A stretch of DNA of 64,000 bases from Hyphomicrobium sp. (lineage in GTDB: Bacteria; Pseudomonadota; Alphaproteobacteria; Rhizobiales; Hyphomicrobiaceae), in contig JADJVG010000009.1 in assembly GCA_016716675.1 (NCBI GenBank), positions 62,001 through 126,000 on the forward strand, read 5' to 3'. Shown piece after piece: positions 44,466-53,804 of the stretch (the first letter of the stretch is position 1; each line of letters opens with the position of its first letter). Both the position numbers and the translations under genes were made by a program. The notes beneath the pieces were generated by a model. The model was not told the origin of the DNA. It did not search any database and was given only the letters and a program-made list of their open reading frames with translations.

Positions 44466-45371
44466 TCAGCTATCGCGCCGTCCCATGAACCGCGCCGCCT
44501 CGCGCAGAACATCAGCCTTAGCGCCGAATGGTGCGAGCGCGTCAACGGCGGCCTGGACGGTCGTGTCCAAGTGACGGCGAGCGTCTGCGATTCCCAGCAG
44601 CGAGACCAGCGTTGCCTTACCGGCGGCGGCGTCTTTGCCGGTGGCCTTGCCGACATCGGCTGCAGAACCTTCCGCATCCAGCAGGTCATCGCTGATCTGA
44701 AACGCTACGCCGAGCGCCTCGCCATAACGAACGAGTGCGGCCCGCTGGTCTGGTGACGCCTGTCCGGCAATCGCACCCATTTCGCAGGCCGCGCGGATCA
44801 GGGCACCCGTCTTCATGGATTGCAGGCGCGTGATGTGCGCCACATCCGCGACGGAAGCGGGAAGAGAATTTTCCGCTTCAAGATCGAGTGCTTGGCCGCC
44901 AACCATGCCGGGCGAACCTGAGGCGATTGCCAGCGTATGCACCAGTTCGGCGCGCACCGCCGGATCGCTATGTGCCGAGGGCGCGCTGACCAATTCAAAG
45001 GCGAGCGCCTGCAAGCCATCGCCGACCAGGATCGCAGACCACTCGCCGAAGGCTTTCCACACCGTTGGCCGGCCGCGGCGCAGCTCGTCGTTGTCCATCG
45101 CCGGCATATCGTCGTGCACGAGCGAATAACAGTGGATACATTCGATCGCGGCGGCTGCATCAATGGCCGCTTGCGGTGAAACGCCGAACAGTTGCGCGCT
45201 TTCGAGCACCAGAAAGGGCCGGAAACGCTTGCCGCCGCCGAGCACCGCATGGCGCATGGCATCGATCAGGCGGGGCGGGCTGCCGCGGTCCGGCTCTTTG
45301 GCCAAAATGGCCGCCAGCCGGGCCTCGACCAGGGTTGCGGCGTCGCGTAGGGCCGGGTCAAATGGTGGCAA
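44466..45371 (-). CDS. ispA: Farnesyl/geranyl diphosphate synthase
   Basis: This 301-residue all-helical prenyl-chain elongating enzyme has the first Asp-rich motif 'DDMPAMDNDELRRGRPT' and the second 'FQISDDLLDAEGSAADVGK'. 'GGKRFRPFLVL' lies near the N-terminus, and 'GDGLQALAFE', 'GGQALDLEAE' and 'KTGALIRAACEMGA' further on. These are the motifs of bacterial short-chain (C15) synthases of the IspA type. It condenses DMAPP/GPP with IPP for quinone, hopanoid and undecaprenyl synthesis. IspG, from the same pathway, is encoded ~1.2 kb away on the other strand. Confidence 0.93.
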   Translation of the reverse strand: MPPFDPALRDAATLVEARLAAILAKEPDRGSPPRLIDAMRHAVLGGGKRFRPFLVLESAQLFGVSPQAAIDAAAAIECIHCYSLVHDDMPAMDNDELRRGRPTVWKAFGEWSAILVGDGLQALAFELVSAPSAHSDPAVRAELVHTLAIASGSPGMVGGQALDLEAENSLPASVADVAHITRLQSMKTGALIRAACEMGAIAGQASPDQRAALVRYGEALGVAFQISDDLLDAEGSAADVGKATGKDAAAGKATLVSLLGIADARRHLDTTVQAAVDALAPFGAKADVLREAARFMGRRDS

Positions 45372-45472
45372 TGGCTGTTCTCCGCCCGAATTCTCTGGAA
45401 ATACCCCTCAACATGGCCATTGTTCGGGGCTACGAGCCAGCGCCATAACCCATCCCAAACGACATTCAAAGT

Positions 45473-46759
45473 ATGGACCGCCAAGACGACAAAAGCGCAG
45501 ACGTTTGTGATGCCGCTGTCGTGCCGGCCACGGGTCGGACGTTGCAGCCGGTGATGCAGCCGGTGCCGCAACTCGGCGGTAGGGTGCCGCTGCCGCTCAC
45601 GCCGTCGGCTTACGGTCTGATTACGCTGCCTTTTGCACGGCCTTGCGTGGCGGCGACTCTGCCGCCTGCGGCATCACTTGTGCCAGCGGTCGAGACCGGT
45701 CAGCAGGCTGCGAGCCGGCTGGCTCCTATTCCGCAATTGGGTCGAGGCGGGCCAGCGCCGTTCACTCAGCCTCGGCTTGAGCCTTCGCCACACAATCCCC
45801 GGCCAGCGCCCGTCGCGCCTGCAGTTGCATCCTCAGCGCCGCCTGTTGTCATTGCTGAAGCAACCCGTCCGGCCGGTATGGTCGCGCCACATAATCCGGT
45901 TGCTGCACCGGCGCCGCCTACCTTCTCTATGGGCGCCATGACCGATCATCGGCCCGCCGCGTCGCTTGCGATCGATCCCCTTCGCCGTCCGGGCTTTTAT
46001 GAACCGGGCGTCAATGGCGCGCCGTCGCCGGCGCGGCAAATGCCAGACACTACGACGCTCACGCGATATGCTAAATTAGGCTTGAAAATAGCCGGTTATG
46101 CGGCTGCCGGCTGGCTCGCCATGATTATCTTGCTGATTTTTGTATATCGGTTCGTCAATCCGCCGATGTCATCGCTGATGCTGCAACAAACGCTGGCTGG
46201 CGAGAGCCTGACGCAGACCTGGACCCCGATCGAAGATATCTCTCCGCAGGTGGTGCGCGCTGTTCTGTTGTCGGAGGATGGCCGCTTTTGCCAGCACTAT
46301 GGTGTCGATTTCGATGCCATGCAGGATGCGATCGAACGCGCCGGAGATGGGTCGCCACGCGGCGCTAGCACCATTTCCATGCAGGTCACCAAAAACCTGT
46401 TCCTGTGGCCCTCCAAGAGTTACATCCGCAAAGCCATCGAGATCCCGCTGACCTGGGCGATCGAACTGGTCTGGCCGAAGCGGCGGATCATGGAAATCTA
46501 TCTGAACATCGCGGAATGGGGCCCCGGCATTTTCGGGGTCGAGGCGGCCTCCCATTTTCACTTTCAAAAGTCCGCCAGCCGCCTGAACGAACGCGAAGCC
46601 GCCCAATTGGCGGTCGCCCTGCCAAATCCCTACATCCGTGACGCCGGCGACCCCGGCCCGAAGACCCGGAGATTGGCCAGTGACATCCAGGCCCGGATGC
46701 GCCACGCCTATTCCGGTCAGACCGCCTGCGTCCTCCCCAAGTCCGCAAAACGCCGGTGA
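45473..46759 (+). CDS. mtgA: Monofunctional peptidoglycan glycosyltransferase MtgA with ~195-residue Pro-rich N-terminal extension
   Basis: The 428-residue protein has a C-terminal GT51 domain with 'LLSEDGRFCQHYGVDFDAM' (catalytic Glu in SEDGRF), 'RGASTISMQVTKNLFLWPSK' and 'KRRIMEIYLNIAEWGPGIFG', as in MtgA (~240 residues in most bacteria). A membrane span lies at ~residues 200-225 ('YAAAGWLAMIILLIFVYRFV'). The first ~195 residues are a cytoplasmic Pro/Ala-rich region with repeated 'PQLG', 'PAPP', 'AVAPHNP' blocks. The frame has no internal start near the span with a strong ribosome site, so the extension may be real. It divergently flanks ispA. Confidence 0.88.
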   Translation: MDRQDDKSADVCDAAVVPATGRTLQPVMQPVPQLGGRVPLPLTPSAYGLITLPFARPCVAATLPPAASLVPAVETGQQAASRLAPIPQLGRGGPAPFTQPRLEPSPHNPRPAPVAPAVASSAPPVVIAEATRPAGMVAPHNPVAAPAPPTFSMGAMTDHRPAASLAIDPLRRPGFYEPGVNGAPSPARQMPDTTTLTRYAKLGLKIAGYAAAGWLAMIILLIFVYRFVNPPMSSLMLQQTLAGESLTQTWTPIEDISPQVVRAVLLSEDGRFCQHYGVDFDAMQDAIERAGDGSPRGASTISMQVTKNLFLWPSKSYIRKAIEIPLTWAIELVWPKRRIMEIYLNIAEWGPGIFGVEAASHFHFQKSASRLNEREAAQLAVALPNPYIRDAGDPGPKTRRLASDIQARMRHAYSGQTACVLPKSAKRR

Positions 46760-46912
46760 CGGGCCCAAGGACGCACCTTTTGCCGCCGGAATGGGGCCTC
46801 AGGGGGACTGGCGCAAGCCGATGATACCGCGTATAAGCCGCCCCCATGGCTGTGAGATGCTGGTCAATCGACCCGTCTGGCAGCGCAATAATCTTAGGAC
46901 TTGAGGCGCAGC

Positions 46913-46936
46913 AAGCCGCGTGATCGTGCGGCTTTT
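46913..46936 (+). terminator. Rho-independent terminator after mtgA
   Basis: AAGCCGC (46913-46919) pairs with GCGGCTT (46928-46934) across an eight-base loop, ending in TTTT. It lies after the mtgA gene and before rpmF. Confidence 0.75.
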
Positions 46937-46977
46937 CCCTATTTAGGGGGTCTGCCGCCGTATTTGGAGCAGGTAAG

Positions 46978-47163
46978 ATGGCAGTTCCACGCAGTAAAAT
47001 GTCGCCCATGAAGCGTGGGCAGCGCCGGTCGCATGACGCGTTGACCGCGCCGTCGTATGTTGAGGACAAGGAAAGCGGTGAACGCCGCCGTCCGCACCAC
47101 ATCGACCTCAAATCTGGCAAGTATCGCGGCCGCCAGATTCTCGATCCCAAGACAGACGCTTAA
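46978..47163 (+). CDS. rpmF: 50S ribosomal protein L32
   Basis: The 61-residue product '[20 protein letters not shown]...' is the typical alphaproteobacterial L32 with the basic N-terminus and '[20 protein letters not shown]'. It lacks the zinc-binding Cys set (C- form), as is normal in this class. GGAG lies ten bases upstream of the ATG. L32 is part of the large ribosomal subunit near the peptidyl-transferase region. The usual partner plsX does not follow. Confidence 0.97.
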   Translation: MAVPRSKMSPMKRGQRRSHDALTAPSYVEDKESGERRRPHHIDLKSGKYRGRQILDPKTDA

Positions 47164-47378
47164 GGCAGGCGCTTAGGTCACTTTCCGGGCACGAAGCCGT
47201 GCTCTGGTGACTGGTAGACTCGAGACCCGGGGCAAACGTGTTCCGGGCGCGCACTCGCTTGGCAAATCAAGTCGCTCATGGCACAAGGTGCCGGCGGCAG
47301 GGGCATCCATTCGGGGCACCGGGTCGGGATCGCCTGTGACGTCCCTGGCAGGACCTCCAGGATCATGAGGAGACGACC

Positions 47379-47786
47379 ATGTCTATCAGAGCAATACCGC
47401 TCTTAGTTTTCGCCTTTATCGTCTACAACATCGTCGTATTGGGCATGGGCGTGGAAGGCTTGAACACGCCGATCCTGAACAAACTGCATCTTCTCAGCGG
47501 TGGCGAATGGACCTTTACTGTCGGTGACTTCATTCTGCTGATCACGCTGTTTCTGCTGTTCATCGAAATCGTCAAATCGACCTTCACAACGACCTCAACG
47601 CTGATCGATCACGCCCTCTCGATGGTCGTGTTCATCGCCATCCTGGTCGAATTTCTGATGGTTCAGCAGGCCGCAACGTCGGTGTTTTTCCTGATCATGA
47701 TGGCGTCGTTGATCGACGTTATTGCAGGTTACACCATCGGCATTCGCGTCGCGCGCCGCGACCTCAATATTGGCGCCGATCAGTAG
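47379..47786 (+). CDS. Conserved four-span membrane protein of unknown function
   Basis: The ATG follows GAGGAG. The 135-residue product has four hydrophobic segments ('IPLLVFAFIVYNIVVLGMGV', 'FTVGDFILLITLFLLFIEIV', 'ALSMVVFIAILVEFLMV', 'VFFLIMMASLIDVIAGYTIG') with short polar loops. Similar proteins are widespread in Rhizobiales-type genomes without a known role. A terminator follows directly, so it is a single-gene unit. Confidence 0.85.
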   Translation: MSIRAIPLLVFAFIVYNIVVLGMGVEGLNTPILNKLHLLSGGEWTFTVGDFILLITLFLLFIEIVKSTFTTTSTLIDHALSMVVFIAILVEFLMVQQAATSVFFLIMMASLIDVIAGYTIGIRVARRDLNIGADQ

Positions 47787-47825
47787 AACCGACAGGTTCT
47801 CGATTTTTGCGCCTCAGACCACTTT

Positions 47826-47856
47826 AAAGCGGCTGGCCATGTGCCCGCCGCTTTTT
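47826..47856 (+). terminator. Rho-independent terminator
   Basis: AAAGCGGC (47826-47833) pairs with GCCGCTTT (47847-47854), followed by a T-run. It is 40 bases after the four-span membrane protein gene. Confidence 0.85.
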
Positions 47857-48004
47857 GTTTGTGCATTTCCTTGAGTGGTAATGATTTTCCGGTCCTTCAT
47901 ACGTGCTGGACGGATGCGAACTTTAACTGTTGTTAGCTATTTCGTTTTAGTTTCAGAGAAGTTTCAAATGCTGGCGCGCCGTAAATGCAGGCGTGCGCGT
48001 ATTG

Positions 48005-49866
48005 ATGCCAATTCGAGGACCCGTGGTGGCCGCCGTGCCGAAATTTCCAGAGCTAGGTGGTTTCTCAGGGTCGGCGCGCGGTAGCGCGACCGAGCAGAGT
48101 GCCGTTTCCGATCCGTTGACCGAGTCCGAAGGCTTGGATCTCGTCGGCGTTTTTTCCATGGTCGATGAGTCGGCTTACGTTTGGGATCTCGTCACCGACA
48201 CGATCACGTGGGAAACAAACGCCGCTTCGATGCTCGGTGTGCAGTCCGTAGACCTCATTCAAACGGGCGCTGGGTTTCAAACGATCGTCGCGCCGGAACA
48301 TGCGAGCCGCCGCTTGGAGATCGTTCACGCGGCGGAAAAAGCCGAAAGCCACGCGCGCGGTTATCCCTATCGCATTCAGTACGCCATCCGTCCGGGCGGG
48401 TATCGCTCGGAGGCGCATCTGCGCCTCGAAGATCAAGGGCGCATCTGGGACGGCAAGGACGGCAAGCCGAACCGTGCCCGCGGAACGCTGCGCGTCATCA
48501 ATGAACGCTATATCGAAGAACAGCGAGTGATGTTCCGCAGCGATAGTGACGAGCTGACTGGACAACTCAATCGCATTCGCCTGATGGAAGCGATCTCGAC
48601 GGCTATTGATCGCGCCGCGCTGACCAATCAGTCGTGTGCGTTTCTGATCGCCGCCGTCAACAATATGGCCGTGATCAACGAGACCTTCGGCTTTGATGTC
48701 GGCGATGAAGTCATTTCGGCTGTCGCGCGCAAGATCAAGGACAAGATGCGCGGCGGAGATGTCATCGGTCGCTTCTCATCGAATAAGTTCGGCATCCTGA
48801 TCCAGGACTGCGGCCCTGGTGCGTTGCGTGTCGCGGCTGAGCGGTTCATGAAGGCCGTGCGTGATACCAACGTGAAGACGTCGGCAAACCAGATCTCGGC
48901 GACCATTTCCATCGGCGGATTGGTTATTCCAAGCCAAGCCGACACCGTACAGCAGACGTTGAACTTCGCGCTGCACGCCCTTGAGCGCGCCAAACCAAGC
49001 GCTTCGACTGCTTCATGGCTTATGAGCCGTCGCCCGGCGCGGAGACCAACCGGCGGCGCAACATCTCAATCGCCGATGAAGTCATCGAAGCGATTGATGA
49101 TAACCGCATGCGGCTTGTGCTTCAGCCGATGGTCAATGCCAAGACCGGCCGCGCTGACATCTACGAATGCCTACTGCGGATGGAAAAACCGGACGGCCGC
49201 CTGATCTCGGCAGGGGAATTCATTCCGGTCGCCGAACAATTGGGGCTGTCGCGGCTCATCGACCGGCGCACATTGGAACTGTCGGTACTCCTGCTCAAGA
49301 AGCATCCGAACCTGAAGCTGTCGCTTAACGTGTCGGGCCTGACGTGTTCCGACCATGAGTGGCTGGTGACGCTGCAGCGCGTCACCGGATCGCGCCGTGA
49401 TCTGCTCAGCCGGATGATTATCGAGATCACCGAGACGGCGGCGATTCAGGATCTCGATCAGTCCATCAACTTCGTCGATACCTTGAAAGAGATGGGCTGC
49501 CGCGTTGCGATTGACGACTTCGGGGCGGGTTACACCTCGTTCAAGAATCTGAAAATCCTGAACGTCGATATGGTCAAGATCGACGGGGCGTTCGTGAAGA
49601 ACATTGCCGACGACACCAGCGATCAGATTTTCATTAAGACGATGATCGAGTTGGCCCAGACGTTCGGCCTCGAAACGGTGGCCGAGTGGGTCGGCGACGA
49701 ACGTTCCGTGAAGCACCTTGTGGACGCCGGCATCACTTATTTGCAGGGCTTCTATTACGGATTGCCAATCGATGCGGCGGACTTTGCCGACGCCCCCGAA
49801 AGCCACTGCCGGTACCCGGCAGCAGCTAAAGATTGCCGGTACCCGGCAGCAGCTACCGATCAATAA
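48005..49866 (+). CDS. PAS-like/GGDEF/EAL protein with degenerate GGDEF site (one frameshift)
   Basis: The N-terminal ~170 residues resemble a PAS fold ('VWDLVTDTITWETNAASML', 'PYRIQYAIRPGGYRSEAHLR'). The GGDEF-like domain follows, but the signature is 'IGRFSSNKFGIL', so SSNKF replaces GGDEF and cyclase activity is unlikely. After a break near 48995 the EAL domain is in another frame: 'ECLLRM' in the EAL place, 'NVSGLT', 'EITETAAI', 'DDFGAGYTSF', 'KIDGAFV', 'AEWV'. The main phosphodiesterase residues are kept, so it may degrade c-di-GMP or only bind it. The C-terminus ends in a short nine-residue duplication (CRYPAAAKD / CRYPAAATD). No strong ribosome site decides between ATG 48005 and GTG 47993. 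Confidence 0.85.
49807..49855 (+). repeat. Two identical 22-bp repeats, each containing a dyad
   Basis: The 22-base unit starting TGCCGGTACCCGGCA occurs at 49807-49828 and 49834-49855, with a 27-base (nine-codon) period. Each contains the dyad TGCCGG-TAC-CCGGCA. The repeats lie in the last codons of the EAL gene and may double as a weak terminator hairpin. Confidence 0.8.
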
Positions 49867-49943
49867 CGATCAGCGCCAAAGACGAGCGAACGCCTGCGCT
49901 CGCTCATTCTGCATAGCGCGATCTCTATCCCGTGATGTTCAGG

Positions 49944-50615
49944 CTAACGGGTCTGCGAGAGCTTTTCGATTTTCTGCTGCATCGCCGAGAGCTGGGCCTT
50001 GAGATCCGACAGCTCATCGCGCACCGGTGCCTCGGCGGCCTTTTCAGCTTTCGCGGCATCGGCGCGTGCCGCTTCCGGGCTGCCCGGCATCGGTGTCATA
50101 GCCGGCATCACCGGCTTTGGACCGCCTGCGGCGGCTCCAAACGACGCCCACATCGACATCGCCTGCTCGAACATCGCCATGTTCTGCTTGGCCTGCGACT
50201 GATAAAACTCAAATGCGGCGGCGGGATTGGTGAACGCGGTCGCCAACTGGTCGCGGAACCGCGACTGTTCCTTGACCAGATGCTCAAGACTGAATTGCAG
50301 ATAGCTCGGAACCATGCGTGCGATACTGTCGTCATAAAAACGTATCAGCTGTCGCAGGAATGGAATGGGCAGGAGCGCTTGGCCACCTTCGCGGCCTTCT
50401 TGCTCGACGATGATCTGGGTGAGCACGGTATGCGTAAGATCGTCACCGTTTTTGGCGTCGTTGACCACGAAGTCGCGATCGCCGCGCACCATTTTCGCCA
50501 AGTCTTCGAGCGTCACGTATGTGCTCGTCTCGGTATTATAGAGGCGGCGGTTCGCGTACTTCTTGATGACGACAGATTCGCGCTTGGCGGCTTGAGGGTC
50601 AGCAGGGTTGAGCAT
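49944..50615 (-). CDS. phaR: Polyhydroxyalkanoate synthesis repressor PhaR
   Basis: The ATG at 50615 gives 223 residues starting 'MLNPADPQAAKRESVVIKKY'. The N-terminal DNA-binding domain has 'VIKKYANRRLYNTETSTYV' and 'TLEDLAKMVRGDRDFVV', and the second PHB-accumulation domain has 'LTQIIVEQEG'. The C-terminus is an Ala/Pro-rich linker and a short coiled coil ('SDLKAQLSAMQQKIEKLSQ'). PhaR binds PHB granules and represses phasin and PHB genes. It is divergent from phaA-phaB. Confidence 0.95.
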   Translation of the reverse strand: MLNPADPQAAKRESVVIKKYANRRLYNTETSTYVTLEDLAKMVRGDRDFVVNDAKNGDDLTHTVLTQIIVEQEGREGGQALLPIPFLRQLIRFYDDSIARMVPSYLQFSLEHLVKEQSRFRDQLATAFTNPAAAFEFYQSQAKQNMAMFEQAMSMWASFGAAAGGPKPVMPAMTPMPGSPEAARADAAKAEKAAEAPVRDELSDLKAQLSAMQQKIEKLSQTR

Positions 50616-50892
50616 CGCGGATTGGTTCTCTGGTGGACAGCGTTGGACTGGCAGTTGCTGCACTGCGGCAGCGTACCACACCGCGCGGGGGCACCGCCAG
50701 ACGTTTCTGCCACCCTTTTGAGCAGGCAGAAGCAACTCAAAGGTGCGGGATAGGCAAGAGGTCGCAATTGCCCTCGACATACCCACGCTGCAAAGTAATT
50801 TGGCACATCGAAATACCGCCGGATTTACCAATCGCGGTAGCAACCGGCGAAAATAGACCGTTTACACAACACGTGCCCAGGGAGGGGCCTCT

Positions 50893-52083
50893 ATGAGCCA
50901 GGATGCTACGACGATCGTAATTGCAAGTGCCGCCCGGACGCCCGTCGGATCATTCAACGGTTCGCTTGCAAGCCTACCCGCCCATAAACTCGGCGAGATT
51001 GCTATCCGCGCCGCGTTGGCCCGCGCCAACGTCGCGCCGGGTGACGTTTCGGAAGTTATTCTCGGCCAGGTGCTTACCGCCGCTCAGGGCCAGGGTCCGG
51101 CCCGCCAGGCCGCCGTGGCTGCCGGTATCCCGGTTGACGCGCCGGCTTGGGGCATCAACCAGATCTGCGGTTCGGGCCTGCGCGCTGTGGCGCTCGGCAT
51201 GCAGCAGATTGCAACTGGTTCGGCGACCATCGTCGTAGCCGGTGGCCAGGAAAGCATGAGCCAATCGGCACACGCCGCGCACATGCGTGATGGCACCAAG
51301 ATGGGCGACGTCAAGTTCATCGACACGATGGTCAAGGACGGTCTGTGGGACGCCTTCAACAACTACCACATGGGCACAACGGCTGAGAACGTTGCGCGTC
51401 AGTGGCAGATCTCGCGCGCCGAACAGGATGCGTTCGCAGTTGCGTCGCAGAACAAAGCCGAAGCCGCCAAGAAGGCCGGTAAGTTCAAGGATGAAATTGC
51501 GCCCGTCACCATCAAGGGCAAGAAGGGCGACACGGTCGTCGATACCGACGAATACATCAAGGACGGCACGACCATCGAAGCCGTCTCCAAGCTGCGTCCG
51601 GCTTTCGATCCGAAGGAAGGCACGGTTACGGCTGCCAACGCCTCGGGCATCAATGACGGCGCCGCCGTGGTTGTGCTGATGTCGCTGGAAGAAGCCAAGA
51701 AGCGCGGTATCAAGCCGCTCGCACGCATCGTTTCGTGGGCGACGACCGGCGTCGACCCGTCGATCATGGGTACGGGTCCGATCTCGGCCTCCAAGAAGGC
51801 TCTCGAACGGGCCGGCTGGAAGCACGAAGATCTCGACCTCATCGAAGCCAACGAAGCCTTCGCGGCGCAGGCGATTGCCGTCAACAAGGGCATCGGCTGG
51901 GATACATCGAAGGTCAACGTGAACGGTGGCGCTATTGCCATCGGCCATCCGATCGGCGCTTCGGGCGCTCGCATTCTCAATACGCTCGTCCATGAAATGC
52001 AGCGCCGTGACGCCAAGAAGGGCCTGGCGACGTTGTGCATCGGCGGCGGTATGGGCGTCGCGCTCTGCGTCGCTCGCGACTAA
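50893..52083 (+). CDS. phaA: Acetyl-CoA acetyltransferase (beta-ketothiolase)
   Basis: This 396-residue thiolase condenses two acetyl-CoA to acetoacetyl-CoA, the first step of PHB synthesis. Nucleophile Cys is in '[18 protein letters not shown]', the general-base His in '[17 protein letters not shown]' and the second Cys in '[11 protein letters not shown]'. The start is preceded by GGAGGGG. Codon use is more biased to preferred codons than in the neighbours, suggesting high expression. phaB follows after ~110 bases with an intervening hairpin. Confidence 0.97.
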   Translation: MSQDATTIVIASAARTPVGSFNGSLASLPAHKLGEIAIRAALARANVAPGDVSEVILGQVLTAAQGQGPARQAAVAAGIPVDAPAWGINQICGSGLRAVALGMQQIATGSATIVVAGGQESMSQSAHAAHMRDGTKMGDVKFIDTMVKDGLWDAFNNYHMGTTAENVARQWQISRAEQDAFAVASQNKAEAAKKAGKFKDEIAPVTIKGKKGDTVVDTDEYIKDGTTIEAVSKLRPAFDPKEGTVTAANASGINDGAAVVVLMSLEEAKKRGIKPLARIVSWATTGVDPSIMGTGPISASKKALERAGWKHEDLDLIEANEAFAAQAIAVNKGIGWDTSKVNVNGGAIAIGHPIGASGARILNTLVHEMQRRDAKKGLATLCIGGGMGVALCVARD

Positions 52084-52097
52084 GGCATTCAAGATTT

Positions 52098-52130
52098 CAG
52101 GGCCGGCACGATCCACTCAGGCCGGCCCTG
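52098..52130 (+). repeat. Perfect 10-bp hairpin between phaA and phaB
   Basis: CAGGGCCGGC (52098-52107) and GCCGGCCCTG (52121-52130) are exact complements around a 13-base loop. There is no T-run. It could lower phaB transcription relative to phaA or stabilise the phaA message. Confidence 0.7.
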
Positions 52131-52194
52131 ACTTTCCCTTGAACACGGCAATCTTCAAAACACATCTCAACAACTCTCGTAGGGAGAAATATCC

Positions 52195-52920
52195 ATGGCA
52201 CGAGTTGCCCTCGTCACCGGCGGCACCCGCGGAATTGGCCACGCCATTTCGCTCGCATTGAAATCGGCCGGTTATCGCGTTGCCGCCAGCTACGCCGGCA
52301 ATGACGCAGCCGCCCAGGCTTTCCAGGCTGAAACCGGCATTCCGGTTTACAAGTTCGACGTCGCGAGCTTTGAGGGCAGTGCAGCTGCTGTGCAGCGGAT
52401 CGAGAAAGATCTCGGCCCGATCGATGTTCTCGTCAACAACGCCGGCATCACGCGCGATACCATGTTCCACAAGATGACCAAGCAGCAGTGGGACGAAGTG
52501 ATCGGCACGAACCTCAACGGCCTGTTCAACGTCACGCGCCAGGTCTGGGAAGGCATGCGCGCTCGCAAGTTCGGTCGCGTGGTCAATATCTCGTCGATCA
52601 ACGGTCAGAAGGGCCAGATGGGCCAGGTGAACTATTCCGCTTCGAAGGCTGGCGACATCGGCTTCACCAAGGCGCTCGCCCAGGAAGGCGCACGCGCTGG
52701 CATCACTGTCAACGTCATCTGCCCGGGCTACATCGCGACCGAAATGGTCAAAGCGGTTCCGGCCGACGTGATGGAAAAGAGCATCCTTCCGCAGATCCCG
52801 GTCGGCCGTCTCGGCGAGCCGTCGGAAATCGCGCGCGCTGTCGTGTTCCTTGCCTCCGACGATGCCGGCTTCATCACCGGTTCGACGCTGACCGCCAACG
52901 GCGGCCAATACTTCGCCTGA
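52195..52920 (+). CDS. phaB: Acetoacetyl-CoA reductase (NADPH)
   Basis: This 241-residue short-chain dehydrogenase reduces acetoacetyl-CoA to (R)-3-hydroxybutyryl-CoA. The cofactor motif is 'VTGGTRGIGHAIS', 'NNAGITRDTMFHKMT' follows, the catalytic Ser-Tyr-Lys is in 'ISSINGQKGQMGQVNYSASK', and 'NVICPGYIATEMV' comes next. All are typical of PhaB. GTAGGGAG precedes the ATG. The phaC synthase gene is not in the window. Confidence 0.96.
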   Translation: MARVALVTGGTRGIGHAISLALKSAGYRVAASYAGNDAAAQAFQAETGIPVYKFDVASFEGSAAAVQRIEKDLGPIDVLVNNAGITRDTMFHKMTKQQWDEVIGTNLNGLFNVTRQVWEGMRARKFGRVVNISSINGQKGQMGQVNYSASKAGDIGFTKALAQEGARAGITVNVICPGYIATEMVKAVPADVMEKSILPQIPVGRLGEPSEIARAVVFLASDDAGFITGSTLTANGGQYFA

Positions 52921-52953
52921 TCCCGCGCAACGCTGGATCTTCGAACATTAAAA

Positions 52954-52985
52954 AAACGCGGCGGAGATTATTCTCCGCCGCGTTT
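52954..52985 (+). terminator. Strong rho-independent terminator after phaB
   Basis: A 14-bp stem (left arm 52954-52967, right arm 52972-52985) closes a TTAT loop. The arms begin AAACGCGG and end CCGCGTTT, followed by CTTTATT. It sits between phaB and the convergent small-protein gene at 53024. Confidence 0.93.
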
Positions 52986-53023
52986 CTTTATTCTGGCTCG
53001 TTAAGGCCGGCGTACCGGACCGG

Positions 53024-53314
53024 TTAGTGATTCTTGCCTTTTGCCTTGCCTTGGGCGGCGCTGGCATCGTCCTTGATCTGGCCGGGAGCAAGATCCTTCG
53101 CGGATTGATCGTCCGGCTTCACCTGCCCAGGGGCAACTTCGCGCGCCGATTCACCGGCAGCCTTCATCTTGCCTGGCGCGACATCCGACGCTGAAGGCGT
53201 GGAAACCTTAGCGCCTGCCGTATCCGGCTTTCCGGCGCCTTCCGGCGGACCAGCGAGCGCCATTGTCGAACTTGCTGCAAGGGCTGCAAGCGAAGCAAGC
53301 AATCGTCTGTTCAT
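53024..53314 (-). CDS. Small exported protein with three SA-x-[DE]-[VL]-APG repeats
   Basis: The ATG follows TAGGAG. A signal peptide ends 'STMALAGPPEG'. The mature ~75 residues contain three copies of an 11-residue unit: 'SASDVAPGKMK', 'SAREVAPGQVK' and 'SAKDLAPGQIK', spaced by 4-7 residues, then a Lys-rich tail 'QGKAKGKNH'. It has no Cys and is predicted disordered. Proteins with APGQ.K repeats occur in other alphaproteobacteria without a known role. It may be a cell-wall or stress-related periplasmic protein. Confidence 0.8.
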   Translation of the reverse strand: MNRRLLASLAALAASSTMALAGPPEGAGKPDTAGAKVSTPSASDVAPGKMKAAGESAREVAPGQVKPDDQSAKDLAPGQIKDDASAAQGKAKGKNH

Positions 53315-53703
53315 TGAAGTCTCCTAATTGTCGTTACGTAATCCCTGTGGTCCAACCGTCTAGTGGACATCATGGTTCGTGCTAATCGATCGACGACTGT
53401 TGCCCGAACAATCTTGAAATCGCGTGCTGTTAGGGAACAAACGCCAACGCGTATCCCGTGAGATGGAAACATCCCAACGCTGCGATCCATAACCGATTTG
53501 ATATCGGGACTTTGTGTCCATGTGCATCGCGTCTTGCGATAACACTTCTGCCGATTGCGCTAGCAAGTGGGGCGACTTTTGGACCGCGCAGCACGGCCAC
53601 GGGCATCGCCGGGATAATGCGCGTTTAACATGCTTGGCGCATTCCGTTGCAGCGAGCGCCTGCTGCGAAACCCACGACGCTTGGAGCGTGAATTCTGGAA
53701 CAC
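53315..53703. other. Gene-free stretch between two small-protein genes
   Basis: Open frames here lack ribosome sites and have no recognisable composition. The first ~30 bases hold the ribosome site of the minus-strand SA-APG gene, and its promoter should lie within the next 100 bases. I see nothing else. Confidence 0.4.
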
Positions 53704-53748
53704 AAAAAAGGCGCCCACTCACCTGAACAGGAACAGGGAGTGGACGCC
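53704..53748 (-). terminator. Rho-independent terminator (minus strand)
   Basis: On the minus strand GGCGTCCACTC pairs with GAGTGGGCGCC (one mismatch) and is followed by T6 (53709-53704). It ends transcription of the minus-strand gene at 53805-54095. Confidence 0.85.
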
Positions 53749-53804
53749 GGAAGTGCGGCGATTATCTGGCGAACATCGCCGCGCTAGGGAAGGCTCTGGG
53801 AAAC

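Noticed and set aside
47178..47366. 62-codon minus-strand frame between rpmF and the four-span membrane protein gene
   Set aside because: Pro/Cys-rich random composition, no ribosome site, and it covers the promoter region of the downstream gene.
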